A stretch of 64,000 bases of DNA, taken from contig CAJMSE010000008.1 of the NCBI GenBank assembly GCA_905216025.1, positions 62,001 to 126,000 of the forward strand. The letters are read 5' to 3'. The DNA is from an uncultured bacterium (GTDB lineage: Bacteria > Bacteroidota > Bacteroidia > Bacteroidales > Bacteroidaceae). Below, piece after piece: positions 15,435 to 23,854 of this stretch; position 1 is the first letter of the stretch, and the number at the start of each line of letters is the position of its first letter. A model generated the notes under the pieces. It worked only from the letters and a program-made list of their open reading frames with translations, was not told the origin of the DNA and did not search any database. Position numbers and translations under genes: made by a program.

Positions 15435-17675
15435 ATGCTGCTGTTTATTGAAGGGTACCCATACAGTCTGAATGACATAGTCAAGAATAATTTGACAGTC
15501 AGAGATATACTCAGGGATGTCGTGTCTGTTCCTGTAAAGGAGGACAAATATTCTTTCGGGTATGTCGGGTATTGTTATAGCAAGACATCAAAAGATGTTG
15601 TATTCTTCTTGCCCAAAGTGGTATTGACAGGTGAGATAAACGAGGAGAGTGGGGATGATACGATATTCGGTGCTTCGCCACAGGAAATAATAGACTTTGA
15701 GTCCGAAAAGGTAAAGACTAAGTTTACGGAAGAAGGTTGCAAAGAATACAAGGAATTCCTGTCCACACTTTCGATTTGGATATACCGGACGATAAGCGTA
15801 TATAAACAATCTCACAACGACAATATACTTGAAAGCAAGGAATATCAGTCCGAAAGCAGAGGGCGAAAACAGAAACACAACACATTACTTGATGTGATAA
15901 TAGCACTGAGAGATTTCAACAGAAATAATCAGGACTATTTTACCTTCGTGGCCAAGAACGTTCATTCTGGTTATAACAAAATCAATTGGAACAAGACTAT
16001 AGCTTCGGCGCAAGCCATCATACATAATGGAAGCCCTATTTACATCGAGCCGGTAAACAGGAAGAAAATGGTGAATTTTGACGAGGAGCTGCTCGTCATA
16101 TATTTCTCCATTTTGAATTACATCCGAGAGACACATGGTTTTTCTTTTGAAATCAATATCCAGTATCCTCTTATTAGCAGCGAGAAGTTGAAGAAGTCAT
16201 ATATAGGTAGGAATCTGGGATGCCGAAGACTGAAACAAATCAAGTACAAATATTTCTCGGACAAAGCTCTTCGAATATGGGATTTGTGTTACGCTTTCTT
16301 TGACAGGGAGTATAAGATTGCGATGAACAGGCAGTCGGAGGACTATTTGTTGGCGAAAGATTTCGAACATATTTTTGAAGTCATGATTGACACCTTGGTA
16401 AGTGGCAATGACAAGCAAAATTTGCCGAAAGAACTGACGGAACAAAGAGATGGCAAGTTGGTTGACCACATGTTTGTCGGTCAAGGACTTATCGAACAAT
16501 CCGATTTACCGTCTGAGCTTACATACTATATAGGAGACAGCAAGTATTACAAACGTTCCAAGAATGACAGGACGCAACTTGGAGACCAATCGATATACAA
16601 GCAATACACATACGCCAAAAATGTCATTCAGTGGAATATGAATCTGTTTTTGGACGGTGACGGTAACGGAGCGCATCCTCAGTTAAGGGATACATTGACT
16701 GAAGGATATAATCCCATCCCCAATTTCTTTATCAGTGCCCGAATTCCTAACAAAAAGACCGGAAACAGTAAATTCCTTTCCTTTGATGATAAGGAGTTGA
16801 AAGCGCAGGATGGTGGAGTACAGTTGAACCGCCAATTTGAAAATCGCCTGTTTGACAGAGACACACTGCTGTTGTGCCACTATGATGTTAACTTCTTGTA
16901 CATCGTATCGTTGTATGGTCGCAACAATAAGAGTGCGCAAGCGATATGGAGAGAGTATGTCCGCAAAGAATTCAGGAATAAGATTCAAAGCACTCTCAAT
17001 CAACTCTACACATTCAGAACTCTGCAGCCACGTGATGGCATGGATTGCTATCAGTTCATTCAGGATAATTTCCAACGACTAAACGGCAAATTGTATCGTC
17101 CGAAGAGTGATAGTAATTATCTGATTCTTGCTCTAATGAAGGATGAAGATGCCAATATATGGAAGTCTCTCAAAATAAAATCTTCAACAATAAAAAGGGA
17201 AACGGCTCAAAGCAAAGAGCTTGTGGATGCTTTACAGACTCATTTCTATGTCAGTGATCCATTTGAACTCGAAACGAAGTTTCATATTGATAGAATTGAC
17301 AATGTCGGTACCCTTGATAAATTGCCTAAGCCAAAAATCAAGGATGTCTTAACAGGATTGGTCAGGAAAACAGACGCAGACTATCAGGCCTTTTATGACC
17401 ACGTTGCGAAGACTTATATAATGGAAAAGATTCCATCTATCAATGTGATGAACATCAGATATTTTTTGCCTATGGTTGGCGGAGACATTGACGGTTATTA
17501 TAAAGTGGAGAAAGTTTATTTTGGCACAAAGAATGGCAAGCCATGTTTAAAATTAAACTTATCCTCTTTTATTTCATTGGGCAGCAATCGAACTTCCATA
17601 TATCGCATAAAAATGCAGCCGGGAGAATTGATTTCCAATGATTTGATGGTGGAATTATACGAACAAAGAATTTAG
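15435..17675 (+). CDS. LlaJI/McrC-like restriction endonuclease subunit
   Basis: A 746-aa protein that I recognise as a LlaJI-family (R2) or McrC-like nuclease partner of the McrB motor. The candidate PD-(D/E)xK core is YIGDSKYYKR with D368 and K370, preceded by the conserved LVDHMFVGQGLIEQSDLP about 25 residues earlier. The N-terminus (FIEGYPYSLND) and a hydrophobic core before the nuclease fit a McrC-like arrangement. The C-terminal about 130 residues may bind DNA. It is cleanly spaced between the motor gene and the YobI-like NTPase. The product would cut DNA lacking the cognate 5mC mark; if the set is type IV instead, it would cut methylated DNA. Confidence 0.75.
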   Translation: MLLFIEGYPYSLNDIVKNNLTVRDILRDVVSVPVKEDKYSFGYVGYCYSKTSKDVVFFLPKVVLTGEINEESGDDTIFGASPQEIIDFESEKVKTKFTEEGCKEYKEFLSTLSIWIYRTISVYKQSHNDNILESKEYQSESRGRKQKHNTLLDVIIALRDFNRNNQDYFTFVAKNVHSGYNKINWNKTIASAQAIIHNGSPIYIEPVNRKKMVNFDEELLVIYFSILNYIRETHGFSFEINIQYPLISSEKLKKSYIGRNLGCRRLKQIKYKYFSDKALRIWDLCYAFFDREYKIAMNRQSEDYLLAKDFEHIFEVMIDTLVSGNDKQNLPKELTEQRDGKLVDHMFVGQGLIEQSDLPSELTYYIGDSKYYKRSKNDRTQLGDQSIYKQYTYAKNVIQWNMNLFLDGDGNGAHPQLRDTLTEGYNPIPNFFISARIPNKKTGNSKFLSFDDKELKAQDGGVQLNRQFENRLFDRDTLLLCHYDVNFLYIVSLYGRNNKSAQAIWREYVRKEFRNKIQSTLNQLYTFRTLQPRDGMDCYQFIQDNFQRLNGKLYRPKSDSNYLILALMKDEDANIWKSLKIKSSTIKRETAQSKELVDALQTHFYVSDPFELETKFHIDRIDNVGTLDKLPKPKIKDVLTGLVRKTDADYQAFYDHVAKTYIMEKIPSINVMNIRYFLPMVGGDIDGYYKVEKVYFGTKNGKPCLKLNLSSFISLGSNRTSIYRIKMQPGELISNDLMVELYEQRI

Positions 17676-17701
17676 TTAATACAGATTAAAAAAAGGCGGA
17701 T

Positions 17702-20700
17702 ATGGCAATTGACACACTACTTCCTAAGAAAATAGATAAATCAGAAGCATCATATAAATCAGTTACTGAATTAGATGAAGCTTTGTCTATAGCGGAAAAA
17801 GAGCATATAAAAAACATTGCTCTAACGGGGCCTTTTGGCTCCGGAAAAAGCTCCGTGCTCATTACTCTCATGGAAGATTTTGCCAATGAATATAAGTTCC
17901 TGCCTATATCATTGGCAACTCTGCAAGCTAATGAGGAACAAATCGCTTCTGATGAAAAACAGGATACATCAGCCGAATTAACAGATGCAGAAAAAGAAAA
18001 GCGCATAGAAAATCTTAACCGCAAAATCGAATATAGTATTCTGCAACAAATCATTTATAGAGAAGAAACGCGAACTGTACCAAATTCTCGTTTTAGAAAA
18101 ATTGTACATTTATCGAATCGTGAACTGATAAGATATCCGCTTTGTTGTGTATTGACATTAGTCTGTTTTCTCATCTTATTTGAGCCGAATTTCGCAAGAG
18201 TGGACTCAATCTATGATTTCTTCAGTTGGGGTAGCATATGGAATACAATTTTTGATTTAGCCGCTTCTGCTTGGCTTTTGTTTGTATTATATGTGATTGC
18301 CCGTTATGTCTTCAAATCATATAGCAATTCAAAACTGAATAAGTTAAATTTGAAAGAGGGCGAAATTGAAATTATAGAAGATAACTCTATATTTAACAAA
18401 CATCTTGACGAAATTCTGTATTTTTTCCAAGTAACGGATTATAATGTCGTAATTATTGAAGATTTGGACAGATTCGGGACACCGGGTATATTCTTGAAAC
18501 TGCGAGAACTTAATCAGCTTATCAATGAATCCAAGATAGTTGGCCGACATATCACTTTTATCTATGCTATTAAAGATGACATTTTTAAAGATGAAGAAAG
18601 AACAAAGTTTTTTGACTTTATTACAACGGTAATACCTGTAATCAATCCTTCGAACTCAAAGGACAAGCTCAAATCTGCACTTGAGGCAAAAGGATGCGGA
18701 AACGATGGTATTAGTGATGAGGATCTGTCTGAAATGGCATTTTTTATTCAGGATATGCGCATTCTGACCAACATTGTAAATGAATACAAACAATATCGTG
18801 ATAAGTTGTGTGAGGCAAGTGATTTTCAGCTTAATAAGACGAAACTGTTGGGAATGATAGTTTATAAAAACTATTATCCCCAGGATTTTGCTTTGTTGCA
18901 TCGAAGGGAGGGAAAAATTTATAAGTGTATCAGCAGTAAATCTAATTTTATTCCCCTTGCTTTAAAGGCTATTGAGGAATCTGAAAATGCCCTGTCTACA
19001 AAAGAACAAATCTTCAAACAGGATGCAAATTTAAGTAAAACTGATTTGAGGAGGCTGTTTTTGTTTAAACTTTGGCATAAGTTGTCCAACAAACCTGTGT
19101 ATATACTTGTTCATAATAATCGTTATTCTTTTGAACAAATTGCTAATAATGAAGATTTGTTCGCTAAACTACTGAATGAAGGAAAGGTAACATACGAATA
19201 TCGTTATTATTATAATAATACAACTATAGAATCGGAATCTGTTGACTTCAAACAAATAGACAAAGAGGTTAACTATTCTGAACGATTAAAGTTGTCGGAG
19301 AATGGTATTGCGTTTTTCCGTAATGAGTATAGACGTATCCAACAGGAAAAAAATAAAGCGAAATCTTTGAGATTAAAGGATCTAATAAAAAAATATAAGT
19401 TAGGAGAAACAGATGAATATAAGAGCCTCGGATTAACTCCGATGATGAATGTGTTTGTTCGTAGAGGCTACCTTGACGAAGATTACTACGACTATATATC
19501 ATATTTCTATGAAGGTATGGTTTCATTGGCAGATAGGGAACTTTTGTTATCAATGAAAATTGAAGAAAGGCAACCTTATGAATACCATATAGATAAGATT
19601 GAGAATTTTGTCAAGGAATTGAAGGATTATATGTTTGAGAGTGATGCCATTCTCAATATTGAATTACTGGATTATCTTGCCTCGCATAATGTTCAGAGTG
19701 AAAAATTTGAACATGTTATGATGCGACTGGAGCGAGATAAAGCACCGTTACAATTTTTGTCCCAGTATTATTCGGAAGGCAAGCAACATAGTGTGGTCTT
19801 TAAGCACTTTATTGAATATACAAATTCATGGGAGAATCTAATAAATTGGACAAATTATACAGAACGGGAAAATCTTATTGAAGCTTATCTGAAATTCTGT
19901 CCGGAATTATCTCAAAAGCAACAAAAATGGCTTAATGATAATTATAAGTTTTTGGTTGAACATAGTGAAGGTATCACGTTGGATAAATCGCTGATGTTGG
20001 TAAAGGTGAGCCGATTTGTTAGTTTATGCAATGGTTCTGAGGATTTGCTTGATTGTGTTATCGAGAACAATTGTTACGAAATTAATCTTGAGAATATATG
20101 TATTATTACGAGGCGGCTTCATTCCGAAGACAAGGCTTTATCTGTCGAGAATCTCAATTATACTCGTATAAAGGAGACAAATAATGATTCTTTCATTAGC
20201 CATATTGAAGACAATATATCTTCTACAATTCAATGCTTAAAGGATAAATATAAAGATGAAAGCTCTGAATCTTTGATGTTTCTCTTGAACAATGCGGATA
20301 TAGATGCAGAAGTTAAAACTACATATTTAACAGGTCAACATAATCATATAGATGATTTTGCAGGAATAGTTAATGAGGAGATGTATGCTATAGCTGTAAA
20401 ATCCAAGATATTGTTGCCAACTTGGAATAATGTGTCATTCTATTATGAGCACAAAGAGGGAATTAGTGATGAGCTGATGTCATTTATTAATTACTATGTG
20501 ACAGAGTTGTCTGATGAAATATGTTCGAATGATTTGAGTAATAAAAATGATCTATATATATCTTTGTTTGGCAGCAAAATGTTGAACATAAATAATTATA
20601 GAAAGCTGTTAAAATCATTCACCGGACATTTCCCGGATATTGATAAGTTAAAGAATGTAGGGCAAGACAGACTGATGATTCTTGCAGAGAATGGACGGAT

Positions 20701-21013
20701 TTTATTCAACGCAGATACACTCTCATCACTTCTTATAAATATCTCCCAAAATGAATCCTTAAAGTTGGAATTGGTTGTATATGGGATTTCTGCTGGGCTC
20801 AATGACTATAGTGTAATAACACATTTACTGACTTCTGTTGGAGGTGATTATATCGAGGTGTGCAATCAGGATAAGAGAGCCAAATTGTCAGACAATTCCT
20901 TGAACAGACAATTGTTGGGAGCATTGCAAAAGGTTGGATATATCTCGTCCTATCAACTTGACAAAAATGATAAAGATAGATTAAAGGTATATCATAAGAC
21001 GAAAAGGGACTAA
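17702..21013 (+). CDS. YobI-like membrane P-loop NTPase
   Basis: A 1103-aa protein with an N-terminal P-loop NTPase domain: Walker A GPFGSGKS (43-50) and Walker B VVIIEDLDRFG (about 249-259), followed by RHITFIYAIKDDIF. Two hydrophobic segments (about 146-161 and 180-204) within the NTPase part would anchor it in the membrane. This layout is typical of YobI-type or KAP-like NTPases. The long C-terminal half (about 400-1103) is helical and has no motif I recognise, so it may sense a phage signal. Related NTPases are found in anti-phage islands. Here it sits between the restriction genes and SIR2/HerA, 26 bp after the nuclease gene. Confidence 0.7.
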   Translation: MAIDTLLPKKIDKSEASYKSVTELDEALSIAEKEHIKNIALTGPFGSGKSSVLITLMEDFANEYKFLPISLATLQANEEQIASDEKQDTSAELTDAEKEKRIENLNRKIEYSILQQIIYREETRTVPNSRFRKIVHLSNRELIRYPLCCVLTLVCFLILFEPNFARVDSIYDFFSWGSIWNTIFDLAASAWLLFVLYVIARYVFKSYSNSKLNKLNLKEGEIEIIEDNSIFNKHLDEILYFFQVTDYNVVIIEDLDRFGTPGIFLKLRELNQLINESKIVGRHITFIYAIKDDIFKDEERTKFFDFITTVIPVINPSNSKDKLKSALEAKGCGNDGISDEDLSEMAFFIQDMRILTNIVNEYKQYRDKLCEASDFQLNKTKLLGMIVYKNYYPQDFALLHRREGKIYKCISSKSNFIPLALKAIEESENALSTKEQIFKQDANLSKTDLRRLFLFKLWHKLSNKPVYILVHNNRYSFEQIANNEDLFAKLLNEGKVTYEYRYYYNNTTIESESVDFKQIDKEVNYSERLKLSENGIAFFRNEYRRIQQEKNKAKSLRLKDLIKKYKLGETDEYKSLGLTPMMNVFVRRGYLDEDYYDYISYFYEGMVSLADRELLLSMKIEERQPYEYHIDKIENFVKELKDYMFESDAILNIELLDYLASHNVQSEKFEHVMMRLERDKAPLQFLSQYYSEGKQHSVVFKHFIEYTNSWENLINWTNYTERENLIEAYLKFCPELSQKQQKWLNDNYKFLVEHSEGITLDKSLMLVKVSRFVSLCNGSEDLLDCVIENNCYEINLENICIITRRLHSEDKALSVENLNYTRIKETNNDSFISHIEDNISSTIQCLKDKYKDESSESLMFLLNNADIDAEVKTTYLTGQHNHIDDFAGIVNEEMYAIAVKSKILLPTWNNVSFYYEHKEGISDELMSFINYYVTELSDEICSNDLSNKNDLYISLFGSKMLNINNYRKLLKSFTGHFPDIDKLKNVGQDRLMILAENGRILFNADTLSSLLINISQNESLKLELVVYGISAGLNDYSVITHLLTSVGGDYIEVCNQDKRAKLSDNSLNRQLLGALQKVGYISSYQLDKNDKDRLKVYHKTKRD

Positions 21014-21045
21014 TCATTATATTCTTTCAATCATAGATATTCGAT

Positions 21046-22539
21046 ATGGAAAATATTATACATACAATGATAGGTGAAGCCACAACCTACGATAAGAAAG
21101 AGATGCTTGAACGCAATAAGCCTAAGAGTTGGCTGAAAAGCGTGTCTGCCTTTGCCAATGGCGAAGGAGGTGTACTTGTGTTTGGCATAACAGATGATGA
21201 TGAAGTCGTAGGACTTGTAAACGCCGAGGAAGATGCAGAAAATATCAGTGAAGCCATTAAAACCAAACTAGACCCTATTCCTGCCATAGATTTGTTGTTT
21301 AAGGTGGTTGATGGAAAGAAACTAATAGTGCTGCGTGTCATGTCTGGGCAAGAAACACCATATTACTATATTGGAGACAAACAGCGTTTGGCTTTTGTGC
21401 GTATTGGAAATGAGTCTGTTGTAGCTGACCGTATTCAACTGAAGAATCTTGTAATGAAAGGTTCTGGACGCACATTTGACGGACTTCCATCTTCTTATAG
21501 ATTTGAGGATATGGCATTCTCCAAACTAAGGTCTGTTCACTATAAACGACTGCAGCGGTCATTTGAGGATAATGAGTTCACTTCTTGGGGCATCATTGAT
21601 GAGAATGGCAAGCTTACAAATGCTGGTGCATTATTAGCAGATGAGTCACCTATGAGACAATCACGCATATTCTGCACACGATGGAATGGTTTAGATATGA
21701 CTAATGGCTTGGGTGAAGCAATGGATGATGTGGAATTAGAAGGTTGCGTAATCGGCCAGTTACAGGATGCTGTTTCTTTTGTCAGGAACAATTCCCAAAA
21801 GAAATGGTGGAAGGAGAATGACTATCGTGAAGAACTTCCTGACTACCCGGAACGTGCCGTAACAGAAGCGATAGCAAATGCCATCATCCATAGGGATTAT
21901 ATGCAGATGGGAAGTGAAATACACATAGATATGTATGACAACCGTTTGGAAATATACTCACCAGGAGGAATGTTGGACGGCAGGCTTATCCAGCAGTTAA
22001 ACCCACTTACAGTACCATCCAAAAGAAGGAATCCTTTGTTGGCTGATTTCTTCAGTAGACTGGGACTTATGGAGAGACGGGGTAGCGGAATGAAGAAAAT
22101 CATAAACACATATAGGCGTTATGAGCATCTTTCAGACTACCATACTCCTGAATTCACCTCCAACGCTTCCGAGTTTCACGTGACTCTATGGAACTTGAAT
22201 TATGAAGGCAGTGATAATAATATTGCTTCTAACAACGCATTTCAAGGGGAGGAGTTCATAAAAGAACCCGTAGAGTTCACAAAAGAGTTCATAAAAGAAC
22301 CCGTAGAGTTCACAAAAGAGTTCATAAAAGCAAGTCGCCAGATATATAAGCTAATATCTACAAATCCTAAAGTCAGCACTGTTCAAATGGCTGATTCCAT
22401 GGGATTATCAGCACGTCAAGTCCTGAAATATCTGAAACGCCTTCAAGAATTAGGCAAGATAGCTCGTGTAGGTGGACGCAAAATGGGAGAATGGAAGATT
22501 ATCGATGAAGAATACGAGGGATTCTTTGATAGGATATAA
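21046..22539 (+). CDS. AlbA_2/Schlafen-type protein with GHKL and winged-helix domains
   Basis: A 497-aa protein. Residues about 10-125 form an AlbA_2 (Schlafen-like) nucleic-acid-binding domain (KSWLKSVSAFANGEGGVLVFG). Residues about 260-370 hold a GHKL-type ATP-binding fold (EAIANAIIHRDY, then YSPGGM and RRGSGMKKI). The C-terminus is a winged helix (MADSMGLSARQVLKYLKRL). Such proteins are annotated as ATP-dependent DNA helicase-like or transcription regulators and recur in defence islands. An 11-residue unit (EFIKEPVEFTK) is duplicated between the domains. It could regulate or sense for the neighbouring genes; a direct role in defence is inference. Confidence 0.75.
   Translation: MENIIHTMIGEATTYDKKEMLERNKPKSWLKSVSAFANGEGGVLVFGITDDDEVVGLVNAEEDAENISEAIKTKLDPIPAIDLLFKVVDGKKLIVLRVMSGQETPYYYIGDKQRLAFVRIGNESVVADRIQLKNLVMKGSGRTFDGLPSSYRFEDMAFSKLRSVHYKRLQRSFEDNEFTSWGIIDENGKLTNAGALLADESPMRQSRIFCTRWNGLDMTNGLGEAMDDVELEGCVIGQLQDAVSFVRNNSQKKWWKENDYREELPDYPERAVTEAIANAIIHRDYMQMGSEIHIDMYDNRLEIYSPGGMLDGRLIQQLNPLTVPSKRRNPLLADFFSRLGLMERRGSGMKKIINTYRRYEHLSDYHTPEFTSNASEFHVTLWNLNYEGSDNNIASNNAFQGEEFIKEPVEFTKEFIKEPVEFTKEFIKASRQIYKLISTNPKVSTVQMADSMGLSARQVLKYLKRLQELGKIARVGGRKMGEWKIIDEEYEGFFDRI
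22252..22330 (+). repeat. In-frame 33-bp tandem duplication inside the AlbA_2 gene
   Basis: Two exact 33-bp units (22252-22284 and 22285-22317) plus a partial third code for EFIKEPVEFTK twice and EFIKAS. The period is a multiple of three, so copy-number change alters linker length without breaking the frame. Confidence 0.85.
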
Positions 22540-22579
22540 AGACAAATTTGAATTAACAACCTCATATTGACAAGTGATT

Positions 22580-23854
22580 ATGACAGATAATAAACATAAA
22601 TTTGGTGACTTGGTTATGACCCAAGGCACTTCTGATTATTTTCAATTGAGTTCTAATTTTGAAGAACAGCTTTCTTTACTTAAGGACAAGATCCGAGAGT
22701 TATTTAATTTGAAAAATGTCAATTTTCTTTTGGGGTCCGGCACAAGTAGTGGAGCAATTCCTACAATGTCGGAACTTTATACTTCGTTGTCCTTCACCGC
22801 CGAAGAGAAAGAAATGGAAACAGAGTTCAAAAGTATCGCTGCAAAATGTGAAAACAATTTAGAGAAATGTCTGACAGTAATGTATGCCGCAAGAACACAT
22901 TATCAGGGGATAGAACTCACGGTCAAGGATCAACAAGAGAACATAGAATCTTGGTTGAAACTTTATGAAGCCATGATAGATAAAGTTGAAAAGCATATTT
23001 TTAACAGTATCAATATTGGGTTCGATAAAGATAATCACAATAAGGTCTTAGGATACTATAAAACTTTTTATCAAAAGTTGGCTCTTAGGACTAAGGATAA
23101 TTCCAGAATTCGAGTGTTTACGACAAATAACGATTTGTTCAGTGAAACAGCTCTTGACGCATTGAATATTCATTACATTAATGGTTTTAGCGGAGGACTT
23201 CACAAATACTTTAATCCTGCTATCTTCAACTATACATGGTCTAAACGAATGGACACTAGTATTGACAAATATGAACCTGTTGAAAATATGGTATATCTTT
23301 ATAAAATTCATGGTTCTGTTAATTGGCGTGAATCGCATAATCAAACTAATAATTATTTCGAGATTGAGGAAGTTGTTCCTTCTGAAACAACCCCCAATGG
23401 CTCTGTTCTTATATATCCCACCCCAACAAAGCAGGACAAAAGCTTGGGCAGCCCATATGTTGACCTCTTTCGCGAGTTCCAAAACAAATTACTGGAACCA
23501 CATTCTGTCCTATTTGTTATAGGATATAGTTTCAGTGACAGGCATGTAAACGATATAATATATAGGGCCTTGGCTACTAATTCAACTATAAATGTGGTGA
23601 TCTTTGGCTCCAAACCAAAAATCGAGGAAAAGAAAACTAAGCCAATCTTCTTTATTGACGATAAACGCATCTTTACAATTAGTGGGATAGAGTATAATGA
23701 CGAAGACAAAAAGGATAAAAAGGGAACAATTAATTACTTTGATTATATAGTTAATAATCTCTTGCCAAATCTTGACACATTCCAAAAAGAAGAAGATGTA
23801 CTTAACCGATTCGTTGAAAGCTTAAAGATTGAAACAAAAGATGAAAATAGGTAA
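22580..23854 (+). CDS. SIR2-family NAD+-consuming effector
   Basis: A 424-aa protein with the start taken at ATG 22580; a GTG six bases upstream is an alternative. The SIR2 fold has the nucleotide-binding LLGSGTSSG (about 50-58), the TTNND motif with N183/N184, and the catalytic H244 in KIHGSVNW. The late motif VIGYSFSDRHVNDII (about 315) is typical of SIR2_2-type defence proteins. With HerA downstream, it matches the Sir2-HerA anti-phage pairs, in which the complex degrades NAD+ when triggered. The gene overlaps HerA, so the two are coupled. Function as NADase is inferred from the conserved active site. Confidence 0.85.
   Translation: MTDNKHKFGDLVMTQGTSDYFQLSSNFEEQLSLLKDKIRELFNLKNVNFLLGSGTSSGAIPTMSELYTSLSFTAEEKEMETEFKSIAAKCENNLEKCLTVMYAARTHYQGIELTVKDQQENIESWLKLYEAMIDKVEKHIFNSINIGFDKDNHNKVLGYYKTFYQKLALRTKDNSRIRVFTTNNDLFSETALDALNIHYINGFSGGLHKYFNPAIFNYTWSKRMDTSIDKYEPVENMVYLYKIHGSVNWRESHNQTNNYFEIEEVVPSETTPNGSVLIYPTPTKQDKSLGSPYVDLFREFQNKLLEPHSVLFVIGYSFSDRHVNDIIYRALATNSTINVVIFGSKPKIEEKKTKPIFFIDDKRIFTISGIEYNDEDKKDKKGTINYFDYIVNNLLPNLDTFQKEEDVLNRFVESLKIETKDENR

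Noticed and set aside
22252..22330. CRISPR-like array
   Set aside because: Only two units and they are in-frame coding repeats without spacers.
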